DNA of 58,781 nucleotides from Streptomyces sp. ADI95-17 (GTDB taxonomy: Bacteria > Actinomycetota > Actinomycetes > Streptomycetales > Streptomycetaceae), in contig NZ_ML123044.1 in the NCBI RefSeq assembly GCF_003846175.1, positions 56,997 through 115,777 on the forward strand, in the 5' to 3' direction. A program made the translations under genes and the position numbers. This document shows, in pieces, positions 32,798 through 40,293 of this stretch. The notes under the pieces are model-generated. The model was not told where the DNA came from and searched no databases. It worked only from the letters and a program-made list of their open reading frames with translations. Positions within the stretch are counted from its first letter, which is position 1. Each line of letters starts with the position of its first letter.

Positions 32798-34237
32798 TCA
32801 GCCGTCGAGCGAGGTCATGACGTGCTTGATGCGGGTGTAGTCCTCGAAGCCGTAGGCGGAGAGGTCCTTGCCGTAGCCGGACTTCTTGAAGCCGCCGTGC
32901 GGCATCTCGGCGACCAGCGGGATGTGGGTGTTGATCCACACGCAGCCGAAGTCGAGGTTCTTGGACATCCGCATGGCGCGGGAGTGGTCCTTGGTCCACA
33001 CCGAGGAGGCCAGGGCGTACTCGACGCCGTTGGCGTACTCCACGGCCTGGGCCTCGTCGGTGAACTTCTGGACGGTGATGACCGGGCCGAAGACCTCGTT
33101 CTGGATGATCTCGTCGTCCTGCTTGAGGCCGGAGACGACGGTCGGGGCGTAGAAGTAGCCCTTGTCGCCGACCCGGTGGCCGCCCGCCTCGACCTTGGCG
33201 TGGGCGGGGAGCCGCTCGATGAAGCCGCTGACCTGCTTGAGCTGGTTGGCGTTGTTGAGCGGGCCGTAGAGCACGTCCTCGTCGTCCGGCTGCCCCGTCT
33301 TGGTGTCGGCAGCGGCCTTGGCGAGCGCGGTGACGAACTCGTCGTGGATGGACTCGTGGACCAGGACGCGGGTCGCGGCCGTGCAGTCCTGGCCGGCGTT
33401 GAAGTAGCCCGCGACGGAGATTCCCTCGACGGCCTTGGCGATGTCGGTGTCCTCGAACACGACGACCGGGGCCTTGCCGCCGAGCTCCAGGTGGACCCGC
33501 TTGACGTCCTTGGAGGCGGACTCGGCGACCTGCATGCCGGCCCGTACCGAGCCGGTGATGGAGGCCATCGCCGGGGTCGGGTGCTCGACCATCGCGCGGC
33601 CGGTGTCCCGGTCGCCGCAGATGACGTTGAAGACGCCCTTGGGCAGGATCTGGCCGATGATCTCGGCGATCAGCACGGTCGACGCCGGGGTGGTGTCGGA
33701 CGGCTTGATGACGACGGTGTTGCCCGCGGCGAGCGCCGGGGCGAACTTCCAGACGGCCATCATCATCGGGTAGTTCCACGGCGCGACCTGCGCGCAGACG
33801 CCGACCGGCTCACGCCGGATGATGGAGGTCAGACCCTCCATGTACTCGCCGGCCGAGCGGCCTTCGAGCAGCCGTGCCGCACCCGCGAAGAAGCGGATCT
33901 GGTCCACCATCGGCGGGACCTCTTCGGTACGGGTCAGTTCGAGCGGCTTGCCCGTGTTCTCCGACTCGGCGGCGATGAGGTCCTCGGCGCGCTCCTCGAA
34001 GGCGTCCGCGATCTTCAGCAGGGCCTTCTGGCGCTCGGCGGGCGTGGCGTCGCGCCAGGCGGGGAACGCGGCCGCGGCGGCGTCCATCGCGGCATCGACA
34101 TCGGCCTGCCCGGAGAGCGGCGAGGTCGCGTAGACCTCTTCCGTGACCGGGTTGATCACATCGATGGTCCGCCCGTCAGCGGCGTCCCGGAATTCTCCGT
34201 TGATGTAGTTGCGCAGACGGCGCACCTCGGTGGTCAC
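32798..34237 (-). CDS. aldehyde dehydrogenase, probable 4-aminobutyraldehyde dehydrogenase (second copy)
   Basis: A 479-aa NAD-dependent aldehyde dehydrogenase. The nucleophile is in NAGQDCTAATR, the Glu in LELGGKAPVVVF, and the C-terminus AEMPHGGFKKSGYGKDLSAY is almost the same as in the paralogue at 21669-23183. It should oxidise 4-aminobutyraldehyde, the product of the divergent aminotransferase, to GABA. The GTG at 34237 (VTTEVRRLRNYINGEF) has AGGAGGGG 5-6 nt upstream; an upstream in-frame ATG at 34315 lacks one. A candidate operator lies at 34331-34366. Confidence 0.9.
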   Translation of the reverse strand: MTTEVRRLRNYINGEFRDAADGRTIDVINPVTEEVYATSPLSGQADVDAAMDAAAAAFPAWRDATPAERQKALLKIADAFEERAEDLIAAESENTGKPLELTRTEEVPPMVDQIRFFAGAARLLEGRSAGEYMEGLTSIIRREPVGVCAQVAPWNYPMMMAVWKFAPALAAGNTVVIKPSDTTPASTVLIAEIIGQILPKGVFNVICGDRDTGRAMVEHPTPAMASITGSVRAGMQVAESASKDVKRVHLELGGKAPVVVFEDTDIAKAVEGISVAGYFNAGQDCTAATRVLVHESIHDEFVTALAKAAADTKTGQPDDEDVLYGPLNNANQLKQVSGFIERLPAHAKVEAGGHRVGDKGYFYAPTVVSGLKQDDEIIQNEVFGPVITVQKFTDEAQAVEYANGVEYALASSVWTKDHSRAMRMSKNLDFGCVWINTHIPLVAEMPHGGFKKSGYGKDLSAYGFEDYTRIKHVMTSLDG

Positions 34238-34330
34238 AACCACCCCTCCTGTCGACACGTCCAATGGGTGAGATGCCCAGGGTAGTCGCTCGGGTGTCGC
34301 TTTCGACATGCCCAACTGCCGTGAACTTCG

Positions 34331-34366
34331 GATTCAGTTAGATCTGCACCCTCAAACAACGAATTT
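34331..34366. promoter_or_regulatory. GATTCAGTT-N18-AACGAATTT element between the second aldehyde dehydrogenase and Lrp genes
   Basis: The left arm (34331-34339) matches the perfect repeat at 23281 in 8 of 9 bases, the right arm (34358-34366) in 6 of 9, and the N18 spacing is identical. It lies 93 nt before the aldehyde dehydrogenase start, against 97 nt for the other copy. It is also about 50 nt ahead of the Lrp gene, so it could serve autoregulation. The surrounding sequence is A/T-rich for this genome. Confidence 0.45.
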
Positions 34367-34415
34367 CATCGATCTGGGGTTGCCAGACAGACGAGTCCCG
34401 GTGCACAGTGGATGC

Positions 34416-34907
34416 GTGGCCAGTCGCAGCGCAGACTCCAGGACCGGGAACGGATCGTCACCAGCGGTCGATGCCGTCTCCCTCGCAATCATCGAGCAGC
34501 TCCAGGAGGACGGACGCCGTCCGTACGCCGCGATCGGCAAGGCCGTCGGCCTCTCCGAGGCGGCCGTGCGACAGCGCGTCCAGAAGCTGCTCGATCAGGG
34601 CGTGATGCAGATCGTCGCCGTCACCGATCCCCTCACCGTGGGGTTCCGGCGGCAGGCGATGGTGGGCATCAACGTCGAGGGCGACCTCGACCCCGTCGCC
34701 GAGGCGCTGTCGGCCATGGCCGAGTGCGAGTACGTGGTGATGACCGCGGGCTCCTTCGACCTGATGGTGGAGATCGTCTGCGAGGACGACGACCACCTGC
34801 TGGAAACGATCAACAAACGCATCCGGGCCCTCCCCGGCGTGCGCTCCACCGAGAGCTTCGTGTACCTGAAGCTCAAGAAGCAGACCTATATGTGGGGAAC
34901 CCGATAG
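34416..34907 (+). CDS. Lrp/AsnC-family transcriptional regulator of polyamine genes
   Basis: A 163-aa regulator with an N-terminal winged helix-turn-helix (about 20-65: IIEQLQEDGRRPYAAIGKAVGLSEAAVRQRVQKLL, written here in part) and a C-terminal RAM ligand-binding domain (about 80-155: MAECEYVVMTAGSFDLMVEI). I start at the GTG at 34416, giving the usual family length; the frame is open upstream to 34308. It lies 2 nt before the aminotransferase gene and diverges from the aldehyde dehydrogenase gene. From memory, the S. coelicolor counterpart (SCO5656, EpuRI) is linked to control of polyamine use; that matches the context but was not checked here. Confidence 0.92.
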   Translation: MASRSADSRTGNGSSPAVDAVSLAIIEQLQEDGRRPYAAIGKAVGLSEAAVRQRVQKLLDQGVMQIVAVTDPLTVGFRRQAMVGINVEGDLDPVAEALSAMAECEYVVMTAGSFDLMVEIVCEDDDHLLETINKRIRALPGVRSTESFVYLKLKKQTYMWGTR

Positions 34908-34909
34908 CC

Positions 34910-36271
34910 GTGAGCAAGGACCTCAGCCGAACCGCGTACGACCACCTGTGGATGCACTTCACCCGCATGTCGGACTACGAGAACGCGCCCGTTCCCACCA
35001 TCGTGCGTGGCGAGGGCACCTACATCTTCGACGACCAGGGCAAGCGTTACCTGGACGGCCTGTCCGGCCTGTTCGTGGTCAACGCCGGTCACGGCCGTCA
35101 CGAGCTCGCCGAGGCGGCGTACAAGCAGGGCCAGGAGCTGGGCTTCTTCCCGGTGTGGTCCTACGCCCACCCGAAGGCCGTCGAGCTGGCCGAGCGTCTC
35201 GCCGACTACGCGCCGGGCGACCTCAACAAGGTCTTCTTCACCACCGGTGGCGGCGAGGCCGTCGAGACCGCCTGGAAGCTGGCCAAGCAGTACTTCAAGC
35301 TCCAGGGCAAGCCGACCAAGTACAAGGTCATCTCGCGTGCGGTCGCCTACCACGGCACCCCGCAGGGCGCCCTGTCCATCACCGGCCTGCCGGCCCTGAA
35401 GGCCCCCTTCGAGCCGCTGGTCCCCGGCGCGCACAAGGTGCCGAACACCAACATCTACCGCGCCCCGATCCACGGCGACGACCCCGAGGCCTTCGGCCGC
35501 TGGGCCGCCGACCAGATCGAGCAGGAGATCCTCTTCGAGGGCCCGGAGACCGTCGCCGCGGTCTTCCTGGAGCCGGTGCAGAACGCCGGTGGCTGCTTCC
35601 CGCCGCCGCCCGGCTACTTCCAGCGCGTGCGCGAGATCTGCGACAAGTACGACGTGCTGCTCGTCTCCGACGAGGTCATCTGCGCCTTCGGCCGTCTCGG
35701 CACGATGTTCGCCTGCGACAAGTTCGGCTACGTGCCGGACATGATCACCTGCGCCAAGGGCATGACCTCGGGCTACTCCCCGATCGGTGCCTGCATCGTC
35801 TCGGACCGCATCGCCGCGCCGTTCTACGAGGGTGACAACACCTTCCTGCACGGCTACACCTTCGGTGGCCACCCGGTCTCCGCGGCGGTCGGCCTCGCCA
35901 ACCTCGACATCTTCGAGCGCGAGGGCCTCAACCAGCACGTCCTGGACAACGAGAACGCCTTCTTCACGACGCTGCAGAAGCTGCTCGACCTGCCGATCGT
36001 CGGCGACGTCCGCGGCAACGGCTTCTTCTACGGCATCGAGCTGGTGAAGGACAAGGCCACCAAGGAGACCTTCACCGACGAGGAGACCGAGCGCGTCCTG
36101 TACGGCTTCCTCTCCAAGGCGCTGTACGACAACGGCCTCTACTGCCGGGCCGACGACCGCGGCGACCCGGTCGTCCAGCTCGCGCCGCCGCTGGTCTCCG
36201 ACCAGTCGACGTTCGACGAGATCGAGGGCATCCTGCGCACCGTCCTCACGGAGGCGTGGACCAAGCTCTGA
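34910..36271 (+). CDS. class-III PLP aminotransferase, probable putrescine/polyamine:pyruvate transaminase
   Basis: A 453-aa omega-aminotransferase. It has VFFTTGGGEAVETAWKLA, the VLLVSDEVICAFGRLG aspartate segment and the PLP lysine in MITCAKGMTSGYSP (K283). It resembles SpuC/YgjG-type putrescine aminotransferases and omega-amino acid:pyruvate aminotransferases. It should turn putrescine into 4-aminobutyraldehyde, which feeds the divergent aldehyde dehydrogenase. The GTG at 34910 begins two bases after the Lrp stop and has GGGGA upstream; the frame is open further upstream inside the Lrp gene. The operon ends at the hairpin at 36281-36315. Confidence 0.9.
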   Translation: MSKDLSRTAYDHLWMHFTRMSDYENAPVPTIVRGEGTYIFDDQGKRYLDGLSGLFVVNAGHGRHELAEAAYKQGQELGFFPVWSYAHPKAVELAERLADYAPGDLNKVFFTTGGGEAVETAWKLAKQYFKLQGKPTKYKVISRAVAYHGTPQGALSITGLPALKAPFEPLVPGAHKVPNTNIYRAPIHGDDPEAFGRWAADQIEQEILFEGPETVAAVFLEPVQNAGGCFPPPPGYFQRVREICDKYDVLLVSDEVICAFGRLGTMFACDKFGYVPDMITCAKGMTSGYSPIGACIVSDRIAAPFYEGDNTFLHGYTFGGHPVSAAVGLANLDIFEREGLNQHVLDNENAFFTTLQKLLDLPIVGDVRGNGFFYGIELVKDKATKETFTDEETERVLYGFLSKALYDNGLYCRADDRGDPVVQLAPPLVSDQSTFDEIEGILRTVLTEAWTKL

Positions 36272-36280
36272 CCGGCACCT

Positions 36281-36315
36281 CGACCGGCGGCCCGCCACGG
36301 ACCGGCCGCCGGTCG
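36281..36315 (+). terminator. terminator after the aminotransferase gene
   Basis: A perfect 12-bp stem (36281-36292 with 36304-36315) with an 11-nt loop lies 9 nt past the aminotransferase stop. Confidence 0.82.
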
Positions 36316-36328
36316 GACGGCTCCGTCG

Positions 36329-36358
36329 CTTGACCACTGCTTGACCACTACTTGACCG
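36329..36358 (+). repeat. three direct 11-bp repeats CTTGACCACTR
   Basis: Copies at 36329-36339, 36340-36350 and a truncated one at 36351-36358. One turn of helix per unit places the TTGACC cores on the same DNA face, as expected of an operator for a tandem-binding regulator. They sit between two hairpins ahead of the ABC gene pair. The core differs from the PhoP (GTTCACC) repeat. Confidence 0.6.
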
Positions 36359-36385
36359 GCTTCCAGCCGTCATCCTCATACGGTC

Positions 36386-36439
36386 CACACGGCCCGGATG
36401 CGCCCATTCGAGTGGGAAGGGGCGCATCCGGGCCGTGTG
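36386..36439. terminator. 20-bp-stem hairpin ahead of the ABC gene pair
   Basis: A perfect 20-bp stem (36386-36405 with 36420-36439) with a 14-nt loop lies 110 nt ahead of the ABC ATPase start. It may be a second terminator for the upstream operon or a leader structure for the ABC genes. Confidence 0.75.
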
Positions 36440-36549
36440 CTGTGCGCTCACCGCGGTTCGAATCCCTACGGTGCCGAGTGACCGATCGGCCCCGCCTTCG
36501 TTCCCCCGTACGGGGGACGGGAATTACGATCTGAACCGAGGTGTACGCC

Positions 36550-37287
36550 ATGGTGGCCCCGCCGGACAACGACGTGATCTGGGCGCGTTCCCTGCACCAT
36601 TCCCACAACGGCTCACCCGCGCTCGGCGGCGTCTCCCTGGGCGTCCGCGACGGCGAGATCCTTGCCGTGACCGGCCCCCGGGGCTGCGGCAAGACCACCC
36701 TGCTGCACTGCCTGTCCGGCCAGCTGGTGCCCGAGCAGGGCGAGGTGTGGTTCAACAGCGTCCCCGTCCACACCATGGGCCCCCGGCTGCGCGAACGGCT
36801 GCGCCGCGACCGGTTCGGCTGGATCGCACCCGAACCCCAGCTGGTGCCCGAGCTGAACACCTGGGAGAACACCGCCCTTCCGCTGCTGCTGCGCGGCGCC
36901 TCGCACCGGGAGGCGAAGAAGACCGCCCTGGAGTGGCTGGAGCGGCTCGACATCGGCACCTGCGCCAGGCAGCGACCGCACACCCTGCTCCAGGGTCAGC
37001 GCCAGCGGATCGCCGTGGCCCGCGCCCTGGCGGCCACCCCCACGGTGATCTTCGCCGACGAGCCGACCGCGACCCTGCACCGCAGCGACCGGACGCATGT
37101 GCTGCGCACCCTCACCAGCGCGGCCCGTTCGCACGGCATCACGATCGTGCTCGCCACCCACGACGCGGAGATCGCCGCCCTCGCCGACCGCACGGTCCCG
37201 CTGCTGGACGGCCGCCGCGTCGCCACCGTCGCCCTGCCCGCCGTGTCCGATACGGAGGGCCGCGCGGCGTGCTCGCTCTCCGTCTAG
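36550..37287 (+). CDS. ABC transporter ATPase with degenerate signature (LolD/MacB-like)
   Basis: A 245-aa ATPase. Walker A GPRGCGKT is at 42-49 and Walker B VIFADEPT includes D170-E171; the switch His is in VLATHDAE. The signature is LLQGQ (146-150) instead of LSGGQ, and the D-loop is ATLH instead of SALD, so the catalytic cycle may be altered. The ATG at 36550 has GAGG 8 nt upstream; a GTG at 36541 would overlap that site. The downstream permease begins inside its last codons, so the pair should form one transporter, probably an exporter of unknown substrate. Confidence 0.88.
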   Translation: MVAPPDNDVIWARSLHHSHNGSPALGGVSLGVRDGEILAVTGPRGCGKTTLLHCLSGQLVPEQGEVWFNSVPVHTMGPRLRERLRRDRFGWIAPEPQLVPELNTWENTALPLLLRGASHREAKKTALEWLERLDIGTCARQRPHTLLQGQRQRIAVARALAATPTVIFADEPTATLHRSDRTHVLRTLTSAARSHGITIVLATHDAEIAALADRTVPLLDGRRVATVALPAVSDTEGRAACSLSV

Positions 37288-38453
37288 CCCGGGGTTCCCA
37301 TCCGCTGGTCCTGCTGCGGCGGCTGCTGGTCGCCGCCGCCTCCGCCGGCGTCGGCTTCCTGCTGCTGTGCGCCCTCGGTTACGCCTCGGGGCATCCGGCG
37401 CACTCCGCCGGGGCCGTGCTGCGCCTCCTGTGGTGCCTCGTGCCGTTCGCCGCCACCGTCCAGTTCGCGGTCGCGGTCGCGCGCACCGACCCGAGCACCC
37501 GGCCGCGCTCCGGACTGTCCGCCGTGGGCCTCGGGCCGGTCCGGCTCGCGGTGCTCGCCGCGGTCTCCACCGCCGTCTCCTGCACCCTCGGGTCGATGGT
37601 GGCGCTGCTGTTCTACCTGCATCTGCGCGGTGACCTGTCCGGGCTGCCGTTCGACGGCGCGGCGGCCGGGCTGCTCGACGCCGAGGCCCCGCTGCCGCTA
37701 CCCGCCGCGCTGGTGCTGCTGGCCCTGGTGCCGCTGGCCGCGGCGGCGGGGAGCGCGTTCGCGCTGCGCGCCGAGCCGGTCTCGACGGCGGCCCCGGACG
37801 ACGCCTCCTCGGAGGTCCTGACGGAGCCGGAGGCGCCCGGTCCCACGGCGCCGCCCACGGGGCTGCCGTGGGGTGTGGCGCTGACCGCGGCGGGCCTCGC
37901 CATCGAGGCGTACATGAGCCGGGGCGACGGCCGCAGCCTGCTCCCGCTGCCCGGCAGGCTCGACGCCACCCCGGCCGGGGTGCTGGCGGGATGGGCGCTG
38001 ACCGCCGCCGGGCTGGCCGTGGCGGGCCCGGGGCTGGCCCATCTGTGCGGGCGGCTGCTCCAGGCGGCGCGCCCCGGCGCCGTACGGCTGCTGGCCGGCC
38101 GGGTGCTGATGGACGAGTCGCGGCGGATCGGCCGCCCGCTCGGGGTGGTCTGCGCGGTACTGGCCGCGGCGGCGGCCGCCTACGCGCTGTACGGGACTGC
38201 GCCCCGCCCGCTCGGCCCGCTGACGGTGCTGGGCGCGGTCCTCGTGCTCGGCTGCACGACGGCGACGCTGCTGACCTCGGCGCTGGAGGCCAGGCAGGCC
38301 CGCGAGCAGACGGCGCAGGCCCTGCTGCGGCTCGGCGCCCCGGTATCGGCACTGCGGGCCGCGACGGCCCTGCGCGCCGCCGCACTGCTGATCGTCTTCG
38401 CCCCGCTGACCTGGCTGATCTCGGAGCTGGCCGCACTGCCGCTGACGGTCTGA
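37269..38453 (+). CDS. membrane permease partner of the ABC ATPase, FtsX/MacB-like
   Basis: A 394-aa integral membrane protein, GTG start at 37269 with GGAGGG 9 nt upstream and a 19-nt overlap with the ATPase gene. About eight to ten hydrophobic segments are visible, among them LLVAAASAGVGFLLLCALGY, LAAVSTAVSCTLGSMVALLF, VVCAVLAAAAAAYALYG and TVLGAVLVLGCTTATLLTSA. A soluble Pro/Glu-rich loop lies mid-way (DDASSEVLTEPEAPGPTAPP). The C-terminal part (ARQAREQTAQALLRLGAPVSALRAATALRAA) looks like the cytoplasmic start of an FtsX-type half. No substrate-binding protein is nearby, so export is more likely than import. Confidence 0.82.
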   Translation: MLALRLARGSHPLVLLRRLLVAAASAGVGFLLLCALGYASGHPAHSAGAVLRLLWCLVPFAATVQFAVAVARTDPSTRPRSGLSAVGLGPVRLAVLAAVSTAVSCTLGSMVALLFYLHLRGDLSGLPFDGAAAGLLDAEAPLPLPAALVLLALVPLAAAAGSAFALRAEPVSTAAPDDASSEVLTEPEAPGPTAPPTGLPWGVALTAAGLAIEAYMSRGDGRSLLPLPGRLDATPAGVLAGWALTAAGLAVAGPGLAHLCGRLLQAARPGAVRLLAGRVLMDESRRIGRPLGVVCAVLAAAAAAYALYGTAPRPLGPLTVLGAVLVLGCTTATLLTSALEARQAREQTAQALLRLGAPVSALRAATALRAAALLIVFAPLTWLISELAALPLTV

Positions 38454-38507
38454 GGACGCGCGCCCCGGGCCGGGCGCCCGCACCCGGCGGCTACGTAGCA
38501 TGACAGC

Positions 38508-39632
38508 GTGGACAATCCGGACGAAACCAGTCCCCCGCCCGGCCCCGAGATCGACTCGCTCGCCGCATTCGACGCGGCGGTCGCCTCGGGGTCGCTGGCC
38601 GGGCACCGGGTGCAGTCCGTCGACCTGACGGACCGCGGCGCCGCGCTACTGGCCGCCGACACGGCCGGCGCCGTCTTCCTCGGCTGCCGGATGGAGCCGG
38701 AGGCGGCGGCGAAGGTGCGGGCCGACGGCGCGTTCGTCTTCCCGCCGGTGCCCGGGCTCCCCTTCGATCCGTACCGTGGCCTGCTCTACACCCCCGACGC
38801 GCTCTACGAGGGGCTGGCGGGCTGCGGATACCCGGCGACGCCCGACGCCCGCGCGTACCGCTGGTTCCAGCAGACCCGGGCGAACGGCGACACCTTCGCC
38901 TCGATGCTCCGGGCGCTGCACGACGACGCGGTCTCCGACGCGCTGGACGAGTACCTCACCGGCGCCGCCGTGGTCGGGGTGATGGGCGGCCACGCGACGG
39001 CCCGCGGCAGCGCCCCGTACGCGGCCGCGGCCCGGCTGGGACGGACCCTGGCCCGGGACGGTCTGATGGTGGCCACCGGTGGCGGGCCGGGCGCGATGGA
39101 GGCGGCGAACCTCGGGGCGTACGCGGCGCCGCATCCCGATCCCGTGCTGGACGAGGCCTGCGCACTGCTGGCCGTGGCCCCCTCGTTCACCCCGTCGGTC
39201 ACCGACTGGGCGCTGGCCGCCTTCGACGTGCGCCGGCGCTGGCCGGGTGGCGGCGGTTCCGTCTCGATCCCCACCTGGTTCTACGGGCACGAGCCGCCGA
39301 ACCCCTTCGCGGACCGCATCGCCAAGTACTTCGCCAACGCGCTGCGCGAGGACGGACTGCTCAGCCGCTCCACGGCGGGCGTGATCTTCCTGCCCGGCGC
39401 GGCCGGCACCGTACAGGAGATCTTCGACAACGCGACGCCGAACTACTACGGCTCGCTCGGCGATCCGACCCCGATGGTGCTGGTCGGCCGCGCCCACTGG
39501 ACGCGCGCCCTGCCCGCCTGGCCGCTGTTGCGCGCGCTCGCCGCGGGCCGGGCGATGGAGCCCCGGATCGCGCTCGTGGACACGGTGGACGAGGCCCCCG
39601 GGGCGCTGGCCCGGCTGTCGGCGAGGCCGTAG
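38508..39632 (+). CDS. LOG-family Rossmann-fold protein with N-terminal extension
   Basis: A 374-aa protein. The C-terminal two thirds form a LOG/lysine-decarboxylase-like nucleotide-binding fold: VVGVMGGHATARG, GGGPGAMEAAN (191-201) and PGAAGTVQE (296-304). Known LOG enzymes are cytokinin-type or general nucleotide 5'-monophosphate phosphoribohydrolases with PGGxGTxxE; here the second Gly is Ala. The N-terminal ~140 residues have no domain I recognise. It is longer than plain LOG (about 190 aa) and nearer the PpnN-type nucleosidases in size. The start is a GTG at 38508 without a strong ribosome site. Confidence 0.8.
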   Translation: MDNPDETSPPPGPEIDSLAAFDAAVASGSLAGHRVQSVDLTDRGAALLAADTAGAVFLGCRMEPEAAAKVRADGAFVFPPVPGLPFDPYRGLLYTPDALYEGLAGCGYPATPDARAYRWFQQTRANGDTFASMLRALHDDAVSDALDEYLTGAAVVGVMGGHATARGSAPYAAAARLGRTLARDGLMVATGGGPGAMEAANLGAYAAPHPDPVLDEACALLAVAPSFTPSVTDWALAAFDVRRRWPGGGGSVSIPTWFYGHEPPNPFADRIAKYFANALREDGLLSRSTAGVIFLPGAAGTVQEIFDNATPNYYGSLGDPTPMVLVGRAHWTRALPAWPLLRALAAGRAMEPRIALVDTVDEAPGALARLSARP

Positions 39633-39639
39633 GCCGGGC

Positions 39640-40092
39640 TCAGAAGGACGCGAGCCGGGCCACGAGCGCGTCGAAGAAGGCCTCCCAGCCGTCCTCGGCG
39701 GCCGCGTACTGCTCGGCCGTGAGGTTGCCGCCGCGCTGCTGGAAGACCAGCTCGGTGGTCCCGCCCCGGCGCTCGGTGAAGGTGGCGGTGACGGTCTCGC
39801 CCTCGATGTCGGCGGGCGCGGAGGCGTCCTTCAGGGTGAACACCAGCTTCTCCGGGGCCACCACCTCCCGGTAGACCCCGTGGAACGGCATCTCGGTGCC
39901 CGGCACCACGATGACCAGGCTCCAGGCTCCGCCCGGCCTGACGTCCATCGACACCCGGTCGAGCGGCACCTCGGCGTCGCCGCCGTACCAGGCCGCGAAG
40001 TGCTCGGGCGTCGTCCAGGCCGCGAAGACCTTTTCCGGCGGGGCGTCGAGGATGCGGGTGATGTCGATGCCCTCGCGTGCTGACTCGGTCAT
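39640..40092 (-). CDS. SRPBCC-domain protein of the AHSA1 type
   Basis: A 150-aa single-domain START/Bet v 1-like protein. Segments DITRILDAPPEKVFAAWTT, FAAWYGG and the terminal EDGWEAFFDALVARL are typical of the AHSA1 group. Members bind small hydrophobic ligands or act as Hsp90-ATPase activator homologues; bacterial roles are mostly unknown. The ATG at 40092 (MTESAREG) has GGAAGGACAGGGA upstream. Its stop is 7 nt from the convergent LOG-family gene stop. Confidence 0.87.
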   Translation of the reverse strand: MTESAREGIDITRILDAPPEKVFAAWTTPEHFAAWYGGDAEVPLDRVSMDVRPGGAWSLVIVVPGTEMPFHGVYREVVAPEKLVFTLKDASAPADIEGETVTATFTERRGGTTELVFQQRGGNLTAEQYAAAEDGWEAFFDALVARLASF

Positions 40093-40245
40093 GTCCCTGT
40101 CCTTCCCGGAGTCTTCCGGATCCGCTGCACGGCCCCGGGGCCGTCCGCGAGGACGTTCCAGGGGCTCCCCCGGGGGCGGCCGGCGCCGCACTCCGGGGCA
40201 TCCGGCAATCCTCCGGCCGATGGGCCGCTCCCGCGACCGGTGGGC

Positions 40246-40277
40246 GCCGCCCCCGGGCCGCTCGCCCGGGGAGGGCG
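40246..40277 (-). terminator. imperfect hairpin after the thiQ-like gene
   Basis: A GC-rich imperfect inverted repeat (CCGCCCCCGGGC pairing with GCCCGGGGAGGGCGG, 3-nt bulge) lies about 17 nt past the ATPase stop in the 201-nt gap before the SRPBCC gene. Nothing else is evident in that gap. Confidence 0.5.
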
Positions 40278-40293
40278 GTCGGGGCCGGGCGGG

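Noticed and set aside
36329..36358. PhoP (PHO) box
   Set aside because: The 11-bp spacing fits but the core TTGACC does not match GTTCACC, so I report only an unexplained direct repeat.
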